Shown here in pieces: positions 54,701-62,913 of a stretch of DNA of 64,000 bases (the first letter of the stretch is position 1; each line of letters begins with the position of its first letter). The notes under the pieces were generated by a model. It was not told where the DNA came from, searched no databases, and saw nothing but the letters and a program-made list of their open reading frames with translations. Position numbers and translations under genes: made by a program. The stretch is taken from NCBI GenBank assembly GCA_949287225.1, contig CASEFP010000226.1:1-64000 (forward strand), in the 5' to 3' direction. This stretch comes from an uncultured Lentisphaeria bacterium. Its GTDB lineage: Bacteria; Verrucomicrobiota; Lentisphaeria; Victivallales; UBA1829.

Positions 54701-55267
54701 CTGATGTCCTTTTCCATATCCCAGGACCAGCGGGGTATTCCGCTCCTGGAAAGGATCAGCTTCATTGAATTTTACTGAAGCAATTTTTTCACCGTTCAGA
54801 AAGCTGCTGACCGTATAATTGCGGTCGCCGCGTCCGGGGTCATTCGAATAGGATACAACCATGGCATAATGAACCCAGGTCCATGGTTCCACTTTTGGTC
54901 CGCCGCAATTCAGCAGCCACTGTTGTTTTCTGTTACGGAAGCCGCAGTAGACCGCTCCGGCATCATTACGGGAGAAAAGCAGGGATTCTCCTTTGCTGAT
55001 CATGTCCTGTCCGATGATTTCACGGTCGTCAAACCGGACAATACAGGCAAAGGTAATTCCTTTTTCCGTCAGATTGAATTTTTCACTTCCTGGAATGACC
55101 GCACGGCTGTTTTTTCCGTTGAAACGGATATAATCTTTCCCGCGTACAGCTCCGTTTTCCAGAACAATATCGGTATTTCTGGCAAAATCATAGTGGTAAA
55201 GCGGCTGTTTTCCGGCAAATGCCAGGCATCCCCACAAAAACAGAGTCAAACAGATGAGTTTCTTCAT
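51800..55267 (-). CDS. secreted LamG plus glycoside-hydrolase-like protein (DUF6259-like)
   Basis: The 1155-residue product starts MKKLICLTLFLWGCLAFAG, a signal peptide. A LamG/ConA-like domain occupies ~25-215 (YDFARNTDIVL...AEVMIFDQALSEGEVEDL). The central ~300-960 resembles DUF6259-type TIM-barrel hydrolases related to GH101: WFAENTLWILAMLNYRN, SYGAKAIYYDEMLAARPYCC and YVGHDTEGFEEPMVGLQDGF are candidate active-site segments. The last ~120 residues look like a beta-sandwich sugar-binding domain ending FYGWRLLP. I infer extracytoplasmic polysaccharide or glycoprotein degradation; the substrate is unknown. AGGAG is six bases before the ATG, one base after the LamG gene stop. Confidence 0.75.
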   Translation of the reverse strand: MKKLICLTLFLWGCLAFAGKQPLYHYDFARNTDIVLENGAVRGKDYIRFNGKNSRAVIPGSEKFNLTEKGITFACIVRFDDREIIGQDMISKGESLLFSRNDAGAVYCGFRNRKQQWLLNCGGPKVEPWTWVHYAMVVSYSNDPGRGDRNYTVSSFLNGEKIASVKFNEADPFQERNTPLVLGYGKGHQLWAMKGDMAEVMIFDQALSEGEVEDLALDNPRLNLKRKDRHPIMEALSTELTALTENTILPEGKWLLSAVRRAARNGADQQSLLSLLRQKKAAFALHDPIALQKTWNENQRICRMMLSDEMAALIMIDGKGTLFPLTGLYDRPAGKEMLSSYGLYWTVDYRKGKGRLESAMNYDDNVSWEAECSGNHAVVRWKHPFFEAEAELDLKGKRLETSLDVRSTSRDHLVFQVSYPCVILALKETPRDQYLHMTGELVENPSVNGLRNTPSMGYYPASHVPMQFCAYYDKGGAVYFAFEDPKAISKRFIFKGQKRGIELAWMSWAPYEVGQTGLNRYEFSGKGVIEAFRGDWYDAAHIYRRFLKNKAFWWCEIPRKNMSPWFAENTLWILAMLNYRNAAEAETLKDHLLYLRNYFELPFGSHVYFWEDLGIGARFTHFFPASYSLPFFQFLNEHGIGVKPYTNVQLWATLDGPYEKTDWMYSSHGKKYAIKNFNGSLNYERYQTLSRKSTMPWAVICPACPEWQQKQIANAERFVSYGAKAIYYDEMLAARPYCCFDESHGHKMNDPAMWLQDGYLPMMRAIREKVPAYVGHDTEGFEEPMVGLQDGFLCWAAPSSTPLSKTVFGPRMELIGRLFSYIWQFNSQTEQRFYSILGRQFASAEQLGWFQTREIIDYPEMMLYTKQLMHLKNGLFKYFREGESLRPLEWKKAPGKYRFLHESRKYITVDRVLSGAYMRDDGMGIVLLVNPMLQKENAQPVFRYPGKAFALCEMNTKEPRILLNDGNYSPELSFRPLEVKLLLIGKENTEIFHAEARRVQNLLNKVAQFRKPDKPVEYFGGLGKIPAQNVMDGQMVTGGFLQKITGALPAKDNTFVGWIRWNNALLTYGMLDFGEKVYSRVEISYSVGEGESGGSLELRFGEAPIPYAVVPLKNSDGERITATVPLRYQVTGRRRVSIRFPKAKSCTFYGWRLLP

Positions 55268-55268
55268 G

Positions 55269-55925
55269 TCACTCTCCTGTTGCAGCATTCAACTGAGCTT
55301 CGGACAGCGGTTCATCCAGCAGTTTCAAATTGAAAATATCGCCCTTGAAATTCCAGACAGCTCCCCAGCCGCTGCCGATCAGAATGCCTTTTTCATTATA
55401 CAGCGGAGCCGATGGCATTGTCAGAACCCCGGATGCCAGTTTCTTCCCGTTGGCACAGATGATATATTTATCATCCGGAAATACACTGATCCCGATATGC
55501 TGTGTTTTTGAAAAATCACAGCGTACTCGAATTCCGGGACCGGCTTTCCCATCGGTAGAGGAAAAATTAAAATACAATTTGTCGTCCTTGGCTTTTCCCA
55601 GGCACCATTCCCCGGTCTTGAGGATAAACATGTGACACCCGGATTCCGGTTTCGTTTCCACTTTGAGTTTCACCAGCACCGTACCGCCTTTCAGCAGGTG
55701 GAAGCTGCCGCTGTCCGGAATACTGGCGCGTGATTTTTCTCCATTGAAATACAGCGACCGCATCCGATCCGTTCCGCCGATCTTTACATCATTGGTGAAA
55801 AACGGCAGCTCCAGCTTTCCCGTGGATTTCATTTCGCGTCCGGTGAAATCATAGCTGGCGATTTCCGCTGCGAAACCTGAGATAAGTACGCAGCAGCACA
55901 ACAGGGGGACAAGTGATTTTTTCAT
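55269..55925 (-). CDS. secreted LamG-like protein
   Basis: This 218-residue protein has a signal peptide (KKSLVPLLCCCVLISGFAAE) and one LamG/ConA-like jelly roll (ASYDFTGREMKSTGKL...GDIFNLKLLDEPLSEAQLNA). It mirrors the N-terminal domain of the next gene, so it probably arose from the same family. It could bind the carbohydrate. Its stop is one base before the hydrolase start. Confidence 0.75.
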   Translation of the reverse strand: MKKSLVPLLCCCVLISGFAAEIASYDFTGREMKSTGKLELPFFTNDVKIGGTDRMRSLYFNGEKSRASIPDSGSFHLLKGGTVLVKLKVETKPESGCHMFILKTGEWCLGKAKDDKLYFNFSSTDGKAGPGIRVRCDFSKTQHIGISVFPDDKYIICANGKKLASGVLTMPSAPLYNEKGILIGSGWGAVWNFKGDIFNLKLLDEPLSEAQLNAATGE

Positions 55926-55961
55926 CTTTTTACTCCATTGTAGTTAAAAGAGCAGATAGAA

Positions 55962-56723
55962 TCAGTGAGCGGGAACTGAAAAGCCCGCGCTTAGTGCATA
56001 ATGATAGGAATGATCGCAGTTGTCGCCTTCCCGCGGAACCGTAATCAGCTGTTGATAGTTACGTGTTTGCGTATGACCATCCAGCATGACCTGATTCACT
56101 TTTATATCCTTGCCGTGCCGGGTCGGCAATTCCGTCGGCCACAGTTGTAATCCATAGTGACTACTCCTGTAATGATCCCACGAAACCATTGCACGGGACG
56201 GCCCCTGGATGGATGCGGCTTTATGTCTGCGGGCCGGTGCATAAAACGCCCCCATAGAAAGATAGTAGTCGGGCAATCCCGCCAGCAATGCATTATAAGA
56301 GTAATGAGTCCGGTTCTTAGACTCACTGAATATTCCGGTGAACTGTTTCTCTTCGGATGGACAGGCAAATGTCGAGCCTTTGCTCGAGTTGGAATTGATC
56401 CATTTGATCCCATAATACGAATTTTCCCCAAGGATTCTGTACCAATATGTCAGAGCGCTGTTTTCATTTCCCAGTGCCGGAAGAATCCAACCATTGTAAT
56501 CGCTGGTATACATATTCAGGGCCAATCCGATCTGCTTCAGATTGGATTGGCAGGAACTGCTGCGCGCTTTTTCCCGAGCGCTGTTCAGTGAAGGCAAAAG
56601 CAGTCCAGCCAGAATTGCGATGATCGCAATCACGACCAGAAGCTCTATTAACGTGAAAAAAATCTCCCCTTCATGCCGGCGGGCCTTCCCATGGTATGAT
56701 CTGTTCCGCATGTTTGCATTCAT
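55962..56723 (-). CDS. pseudopilin (type II secretion/type IV pilin-like, H-x(n)-DG class)
   Basis: This 253-residue protein has a charged leader, then [20 protein letters not shown] and [22 protein letters not shown], the standard pilin helix and downstream motif. The C-terminal region contains [18 protein letters not shown], the H...DGH block. The residue before FTLIE is Phe, not Gly. AAGGAG is seven bases before the ATG. It is intact, unlike the two at the window start. Numerous such paralogues exist in Lentisphaerota; here it sits in an operon with a hydrolase and its regulator. Confidence 0.88.
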   Translation of the reverse strand: MNANMRNRSYHGKARRHEGEIFFTLIELLVVIAIIAILAGLLLPSLNSAREKARSSSCQSNLKQIGLALNMYTSDYNGWILPALGNENSALTYWYRILGENSYYGIKWINSNSSKGSTFACPSEEKQFTGIFSESKNRTHYSYNALLAGLPDYYLSMGAFYAPARRHKAASIQGPSRAMVSWDHYRSSHYGLQLWPTELPTRHGKDIKVNQVMLDGHTQTRNYQQLITVPREGDNCDHSYHYALSAGFSVPAH

Positions 56724-56763
56724 TATGGAGCTCCTTTCCCTTTGTTTTCCATTTTCCCTTAAC

Positions 56764-57858
56764 TTATGAAAATGCCGTTTCCCGGATGATCAATGATGTC
56801 GGGATGCGGAGAATCGTGGTTTCATCCGTCCGGTTCCGGATTTTATCCAGCAGGAGAGTTGCGGAGCGTTCCGCGATTCTGACCTTCGGCAGGTCGATGG
56901 ATGTTAAAACGGGTTTCCCGAACGGCGCGTAACCATAATCCTCCAGATTGTCGAAACTCAGAAGCTGGAAATCTGTTCCGACAGACAGGCCCTTCTCACG
57001 AAACGCCTCCATCATGGCAAAACTGACAACATCAGAGGTCGAAAAGAGGAGTTTGCCCGGCAGTTCCGCGCTCAACTTCATCGCAAGACGGTAGCTCGGG
57101 ACACCATTCTGAATCGCCCATTTCTCCACAGGAATAACCCTGATCCGCTTTTCCTCCCATCCGACAGCTTTCAATGCCCGGATGAAACCATCCCTGCGGC
57201 AGTGGCCGTTCTGATGTTCCTCGTAGATAACGATGATTTCAGAAAAATCCCGTTTGGCGACCTCCGCGGCAGCCTGTTTCATCCCGGGATAGTGTTCGGC
57301 GATGGTTTGGTGGAATGGTATGTCAAGGACCCATTCATGAAGGGTGATGACAACCGGAATCGAAAGGGATAAAAGATTTTCCTCGGTTTTCGGATCAAGG
57401 TAGGCGGAGGAAAACAGGATGCCGTCCAGTTCTGCGGCCTCGCGTTTGAAAGTCTGCGGATCACGCACTTCCTCGTAATCCAGAATCCGGACCTCGCATC
57501 CGCTTTGTTTCAAATACTGCATTGCCGTGCGGGGCCGGATGTCGAGCGCGGCCTCACGAATTGGAATGATCGGAAAATTCAGCTTGTCGGCGATTCCGAT
57601 CCGGAGCGCTTTTTTCGGCTTTTCGGGGAGAGTCCGGCTGACATAGGTGCCGCGTCCCTGTTCGCGGTAGACCAGGCCCTCGCTGACCAGACGCCGCACC
57701 GCACGGTCCGCCGTCAGAAGAGAGACCCCGAATTCCCGCGCCAGCTCCGCATTGGACGCCAGCGGTTTCCCCGGAGAAAGCTCGCCGCAGAGAATCTTTT
57801 CCGCAAGCACTTCCCGGATATTGTCCGTGAGATTTTTCCGTTTCGTGGTCAGATCCAT
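56764..57858 (-). CDS. GntR-type regulator with a LacI-like sugar-sensing domain
   Basis: This 364-residue regulator has an N-terminal GntR winged helix ([51 protein letters not shown], ~10-75) joined to a LacI/periplasmic-binding-type sensor (~85-360: [40 protein letters not shown] followed by TSIDLP). Such AraR-like proteins bind a sugar and release DNA. It is the first gene of the operon, so it likely controls itself and the pseudopilin, LamG and hydrolase genes. The sugar is unknown. Confidence 0.9.
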   Translation of the reverse strand: MDLTTKRKNLTDNIREVLAEKILCGELSPGKPLASNAELAREFGVSLLTADRAVRRLVSEGLVYREQGRGTYVSRTLPEKPKKALRIGIADKLNFPIIPIREAALDIRPRTAMQYLKQSGCEVRILDYEEVRDPQTFKREAAELDGILFSSAYLDPKTEENLLSLSIPVVITLHEWVLDIPFHQTIAEHYPGMKQAAAEVAKRDFSEIIVIYEEHQNGHCRRDGFIRALKAVGWEEKRIRVIPVEKWAIQNGVPSYRLAMKLSAELPGKLLFSTSDVVSFAMMEAFREKGLSVGTDFQLLSFDNLEDYGYAPFGKPVLTSIDLPKVRIAERSATLLLDKIRNRTDETTILRIPTSLIIRETAFS

Positions 57859-57897
57859 AAGACTTCACAAAGTGTTATCATATTGTTTCATACTTTT

Positions 57898-57926
57898 ATT
57901 ATAATCGAAAAGGAGCGGATTGTCAA
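57898..57926 (-). promoter_or_regulatory. perfect-consensus sigma70 promoter of the carbohydrate cassette
   Basis: On the minus strand TTGACA (57921-57926), 17 bases, TATAAT (57898-57903). Downstream, TATGAAAC and TATGATAAC form an imperfect direct repeat just after the start point, a possible operator. A consensus promoter in front of a regulator gene suggests tight repression. Confidence 0.85.
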
Positions 57927-57944
57927 TCCCCGTTTCCCAAAAAA

Positions 57945-57961
57945 GTGAAAATATTTTTCAC
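57945..57961. repeat. 17-base palindrome upstream of the cassette promoter
   Basis: GTGAAAA-TAT-TTTTCAC is an inverted repeat with perfect 7-base arms, centred about 30 bases upstream of the -35. It is a candidate binding site for the GntR-type or another regulator. Confidence 0.5.
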
Positions 57962-58288
57962 GCATTTCAGCGCTGGACAGGATTTTCCCCGACACCTTTC
58001 TGCGAGGATCCCTTCGCGTGGCGGAAGTATGAAAAGTGGGAATGAAAGAATCTTTCTGCATGCTTTCATGAGAAAATTATATTTCAAGATGATATGAGTT
58101 TGATTAGAGTTTTAACAAATCTTCCTTAACCCTTCCTACCCGCCAGATACAGAATTCAGGAAAGGCACGCCGGACTCATCTCCTCCGGGACAGATGTTTT
58201 TCCCCGGAAAAGTGCAACGCCTTCCGTCAATATATCTCTGCGGAACGGATCAAATACGACATCCCCGGGAAGAAACACGCTTCAGAGC
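57962..58288. other. intergenic region without a visible gene
   Basis: About 330 bases, A/T-rich in the middle, between the cassette and the mreB terminator. I see no coding frame with a start signal, no tRNA and no repeat that would mark an attachment site. Confidence 0.5.
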
Positions 58289-58319
58289 AAAAAAAAGACG
58301 ACGGAAAACTCCGTCGCCT
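58289..58319 (-). terminator. intrinsic terminator of mreB
   Basis: On the minus strand AGGCGACGG / CCGTCGTCT with a short loop is followed by eight T. Confidence 0.8.
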
Positions 58320-58340
58320 TTGAAATCAGCATTCGACACT

Positions 58341-59378
<1,038 letters not shown>

Positions 59379-59402
59379 TCAACTCCATGATTGATTGTGT
59401 CT

Positions 59403-59430
59403 AATCTAGCGTATTTTTGCGCGATTGCAA
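59403..59430 (-). promoter_or_regulatory. sigma70-type promoter for mreB
   Basis: On the minus strand TTGCAA (59425-59430) and TAGATT (59403-59408) are 16 bases apart, about 28 bases before the ATG. Confidence 0.55.
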
Positions 59431-59458
59431 CGTCAAAACCGGAAAAACCCGGGAAAAA

Positions 59459-60727
59459 TCAGCTCTTCAGACGGCTCGGCACAAACGTATGGCGGATCAT
59501 GTCGTCGAAATCCTCGCGGGTGCGGATCAGCGTGGCCTCGTCGCCGTTGACCAGCACCTCCGCCGGACGAAGGCGCCCGTTGTACTGATAGCTCATGCCG
59601 AAGCCGTATGCGCCCGCGTTCTCCACGACCACAAGATCGCCTTCCGCGATTGTGGAAGGCAGTTCGCGCTCCTTGACCCAGAAGTCGGTGTTTTCGCAGA
59701 GCTGGCCGCAAAGCCCGATCGCCGCGCGCGGATCCTGCTCCTTGCCGTCCACGTAGATGTGGTGGTAGGAACCGTACATTGCGGGCCGTGCCAGCGTGTT
59801 CATTCCGATATCCGTCCCTGCAATCTTTTTGTAGGACTCCTTGATCGAGTGGACACGTCCGATGATGTAGCCGGCATTGCCGACGAAATAGCGCGCAGGC
59901 TCCATCTTGAGCTGCGGCGGCTTGAGTCCGTATTCGGCGACTTTGTCACGGAACATTTTCGCGGTCAGTTCCGCGGCCTTTTCCAGATCCAGCGCCGCTT
60001 CGCCGGGCTTATAGGGAATGCCGAGACCGCCGCCGAGATCAATGAACTCGAAATCGATTTTAAGTTCTCTGCCGGCTTTCCCGATGATGTCCATCAGAAG
60101 GCCGGTCACAAAGGGGAAATACTCCGCGTCCGTGATGCAGGAACCCGTCATCATGTGCGCACCGAACCGCTTGACGCCGGCTTCCTTCGCCATGCGGTAC
60201 GCGTCCATTACCTTGTCCGGGTGGATGCCGAACTTCGCGTTGGGCCCCGCGTTCGTGACAAATTCGCCGACGTTGCTCTTGCCGTAACCCGGATTCACGC
60301 GGAAGGAAAGAATCTCCGGCTTGCCGAACTTGAGGAGACGCGGCAGGATCGAAATGTCGTCCAGATTGAAAATGACGCCGCTTTCAAGGCCCTGGCGGAT
60401 GTCCTCGTCGGAGAGGAAGTTGCCGCTGAACATCACGTCTTCGCCGCCGAGCCCGACATGCTTCGCCAGAAGAATCTCATTCACACTCGCGGCGTCGACG
60501 CCCGCGCCCTCCTGGCGCAGAATGTTGACGATCGCCGGGTTGTTGCAGGACTTGACCGCGTAGAACATCTTGAAATCCGGATAATGCTTGGCAAACGCGT
60601 TGAATGCGCGGCGGTAGTTCTTCCGGATTTTCTGCTCGTCATACACATAGGTCGGGGTGCCGAAACGTTCGGCCAGTTCCGATACGGGAATTTCACCGAT
60701 GGCTATCTTGTCGCCAATGAATTTCAT
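59459..60727 (-). CDS. lysA: diaminopimelate decarboxylase
   Basis: LysA decarboxylates meso-DAP to lysine. This 422-residue PLP enzyme has FKMFYAVKSCNNPAIVNIL (PLP Lys), FIDLGGGLGIPYKPGE, CGQLCENTDF (active-site Cys) and GAYGFGMSYQYNGRLRPAEV. The phosphate-binding EPGR is EPAR (MEPARYFVGNAG), and the usual HIGS is HMMTGSC, both unusual details that suggest a divergent subgroup. ATG 60727 follows AAGGAG by seven bases. Confidence 0.93.
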   Translation of the reverse strand: MKFIGDKIAIGEIPVSELAERFGTPTYVYDEQKIRKNYRRAFNAFAKHYPDFKMFYAVKSCNNPAIVNILRQEGAGVDAASVNEILLAKHVGLGGEDVMFSGNFLSDEDIRQGLESGVIFNLDDISILPRLLKFGKPEILSFRVNPGYGKSNVGEFVTNAGPNAKFGIHPDKVMDAYRMAKEAGVKRFGAHMMTGSCITDAEYFPFVTGLLMDIIGKAGRELKIDFEFIDLGGGLGIPYKPGEAALDLEKAAELTAKMFRDKVAEYGLKPPQLKMEPARYFVGNAGYIIGRVHSIKESYKKIAGTDIGMNTLARPAMYGSYHHIYVDGKEQDPRAAIGLCGQLCENTDFWVKERELPSTIAEGDLVVVENAGAYGFGMSYQYNGRLRPAEVLVNGDEATLIRTREDFDDMIRHTFVPSRLKS

Positions 60728-60763
60728 GGTCTGTCTCCTTGTTTTTGTTTGACTGCATACGGT

Positions 60764-60792
60764 AATTTGCCACAATTTCCGGTTTCTGTCAA
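60764..60792 (-). promoter_or_regulatory. possible promoter for lysA
   Basis: On the minus strand a perfect TTGACA (60787-60792) lies 17 bases before CAAATT (60764-60769), a weak -10. It is divergent from the promoter at 60801-60829. Confidence 0.45.
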
Positions 60793-60800
60793 CTTCCGGA

Positions 60801-60829
60801 CTGTCAAAAATACGTTTTCCGCGTATATT
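60801..60829 (+). promoter_or_regulatory. promoter for the NIF3/CutA-like gene
   Basis: CTGTCA (60801-60806) and TATATT (60824-60829) with a 17-base spacer, about 49 bases before the ATG. Confidence 0.5.
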
Positions 60830-60877
60830 TCTTTGGAAAAAATCAATTTTCCCCTGAAAAAAGGAGGAACTTTCATT

Positions 60878-61195
60878 ATGAAATACCGGAGAATCGATGT
60901 TTATGTACCTGAAACACATGCCGAGCTTGTGAAAAACGCGATGTTCGAAGCGGGTGCGGGAAAAATCGGAAATTACGAGCGCTGCTGTTTCCAGTTCTGC
61001 GGTGGCGGGCAGTTCCGCCCCCTGAACGGCTCAAATCCATATCTCGGTTCGGCAGGATGCGAGGAACACGTCACGGAGTGGAAACTGGAGATGATCTGCC
61101 CGGAGGAGCAGATCCGCGACGTGATCGCCGCGCTCCGGAAAGCGCATCCCTATGAAACTCCCGCCTTCCAGCACTGGAGCGTGGAACTGGATTGA
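60878..61195 (+). CDS. small NIF3/YqfO-domain protein (CutA-like fold)
   Basis: This 105-residue protein (MKYRRIDVYVPETHAELVKN) matches the stand-alone version of the domain inserted in YqfO/NIF3 proteins: a ferredoxin-like fold with GAGKIGNYERCCFQFCGGGQ, FRPLNGSNPYLGS, then RKAHPYETPAFQHWSVEL. The function is unclear; family members bind metal or small ligands. GGAGG precedes the ATG. Confidence 0.85.
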   Translation: MKYRRIDVYVPETHAELVKNAMFEAGAGKIGNYERCCFQFCGGGQFRPLNGSNPYLGSAGCEEHVTEWKLEMICPEEQIRDVIAALRKAHPYETPAFQHWSVELD

Positions 61196-61268
61196 AAGAG
61201 AGAGGAGGTGTGAGCGCCCGGAAAAAATCCGAAAGAGGGTTCCGGAGAAGAAAAATCAGGCCTGCCAA

Positions 61269-61297
61269 TTGCATTTCCTGCTCCTGAATGCTATTTT
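61269..61297 (+). promoter_or_regulatory. sigma70-type promoter for the first glycosyltransferase gene
   Basis: TTGCAT (61269-61274) and TATTTT (61292-61297) with a 17-base spacer, 85 bases before the ATG. Confidence 0.55.
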
Positions 61298-61382
61298 AGC
61301 ATTGAATGCAGGAACAGCGCGGGAAATACCGGGATGTCCACCGGTCCGGGTTGTTCCACACCGAAATGAAAAGAGAGCTTAT

Positions 61383-62537
61383 ATGAAGTTATTTTATGAT
61401 ACCAGTTTTCTGCTTTCCTATCCTTCGGGAATTCCTGTTTACACCGTCTCGCTGCTGAACGCGCTGGCAGCTCTGGATCAGACATTGACAATTCACAGCG
61501 GAACGACCTCCATGGATCTGCGGCACCATCTGAAACTCCGGAAGCTGGAACGGCAATACTGTCCTGAAGTGAAAATAACACGGCATATGAAACTTTTCCC
61601 GAAGGCATTCTTTTCCTCCGGAATGTTTCCCTCTCTGAAACACTGTCTTTCCTTTTCATCAGGCGATTACGATCTTCTGCATTTCACCGGTTCCGTTTGT
61701 CCGCCGTGGATCCCCGTGACGAGCTTGTCAAATGCCGTGATTACGGTTCATGACATGTTCACATTTTACGCTGAGGAGACAATTCAGAACCCATTCTACC
61801 GCTATGTGCGCGAGCAGAGCGAAAAACAACTGACGGAATGTGCTGCAATCCTGACGAACAGCAATTATACCAAAAACGAGATCAGAAAATTTCTGAATAT
61901 TCCGGAAGGAAAAATCTTTGTCACTCCGCTTGCCATTCAATCGGAACATCTCCGCCGCCCGGCGGATACGGCCTTTCTCCGCCAAAAAGGACTGTCCCGT
62001 TATTTTCTGTCCGTCGGTGCACTGGAGGTGAAGAATCATGACAAACTGATCGCGGCATTCCGCAGATTTCAGAAAACGCCTGAATACAGGAGGGGGGACG
62101 CTCTGGTCATTGCAGGCCATCACCGTGCACCGGACATGGAGCACCTGATTGACAATGATACGGTTTTTTTCCTTGAAAACGTCTCTCCGGAAATTCTGGC
62201 ATCTCTTTATCAGAACGCACTGGGATTCTTTCTGATTTCCAATCAGGAAGGATTCGGTATTCCGCTTCTGGAAGCCATGACGGCGGGATGCCCCGCCTGC
62301 CACTCTCCGGGGAGCGGCATGGATGAGATCGGACGGGATGCAACCTATCGTGTTTTACCGACCGACCAGGATGCATTGGTGCGGCAATTCGCAATCTTCA
62401 GCGAATCGTCCCCGGTATTGCGGGAAAAGGTCGGAAAAGGTCTGCGGATCGCCGGAGAGTATTCCTGGCGCCGCACAGCGGAAAAGACCCTCGAGGTATA
62501 CCGGCGTGTCCTGTCCGGAGAGCTCCGGGGACAATAA
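61383..62537 (+). CDS. GT4-type glycosyltransferase (1)
   Basis: This 384-residue protein has the GT-B fold of family GT4: N-terminal acceptor half (MKLFYDTSFLLSYPSGIPVY, AVITVHDMFTFY), then the donor half (RYFLSVGALEVKNHDKLIAA, LVIAGHHRAP, NQEGFGIPLLEAMTAGCPAC with the E-x7-E signature). It transfers a sugar from a nucleotide donor, probably for capsule, LPS or exopolysaccharide. The sugar and acceptor are unknown. GAGAG lies six bases before ATG 61383. A paralogue follows. Confidence 0.9.
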   Translation: MKLFYDTSFLLSYPSGIPVYTVSLLNALAALDQTLTIHSGTTSMDLRHHLKLRKLERQYCPEVKITRHMKLFPKAFFSSGMFPSLKHCLSFSSGDYDLLHFTGSVCPPWIPVTSLSNAVITVHDMFTFYAEETIQNPFYRYVREQSEKQLTECAAILTNSNYTKNEIRKFLNIPEGKIFVTPLAIQSEHLRRPADTAFLRQKGLSRYFLSVGALEVKNHDKLIAAFRRFQKTPEYRRGDALVIAGHHRAPDMEHLIDNDTVFFLENVSPEILASLYQNALGFFLISNQEGFGIPLLEAMTAGCPACHSPGSGMDEIGRDATYRVLPTDQDALVRQFAIFSESSPVLREKVGKGLRIAGEYSWRRTAEKTLEVYRRVLSGELRGQ

Positions 62538-62913
62538 GAGTTTGTTCCTGACACACCGGAAGAAAATTTGACATACGGCGGTCTTGCACAAGAAAAGGAA
62601 ACTCTGGAAGACTGGCAGAAGGAGCCTCACCGGGAAATATTTTTCAAGTTCATTTGCAATCCTTTTCCCGGATGCTATCTTATTGCCCGGATAAGGCAGT
62701 ATGCGCTTTTTGCCCGTGGACTGTCATTAAAAAACAACATGCGGGAAACAGCTCTCTGTGTTCTGCCGGAGCCCGGATTCCGCAAAACAAAAACAGAATC
62801 AGGATGAAGGTCGAAAGAGATGCACCATTTTCCCGGCAGATCCGAAGCAGGGGTATTCCAAATGCTCCGGGAACGGTTTGGGCACAATGCCGTCATCCGG
62901 AGGGTTGCGGGTA
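62538..62913 (+). promoter_or_regulatory. 376-base intergenic region with a promoter for the second glycosyltransferase
   Basis: TTGCAA (62654-62659) and TATCTT (62676-62681) have a 16-base spacer. Initiation near 62690 gives a leader of more than 220 bases, long for a glycosyltransferase gene; no known riboswitch is recognisable. Another TTGACA at 62567 lacks a good -10. No gene is seen in the gap. Confidence 0.45.

Noticed and set aside
59417-60877. Extension of the NIF3/CutA-like gene upstream to 59417, opposite lysA
   Set aside because: The extension is antisense to lysA; the true start at 60878 has GGAGG and its own promoter.
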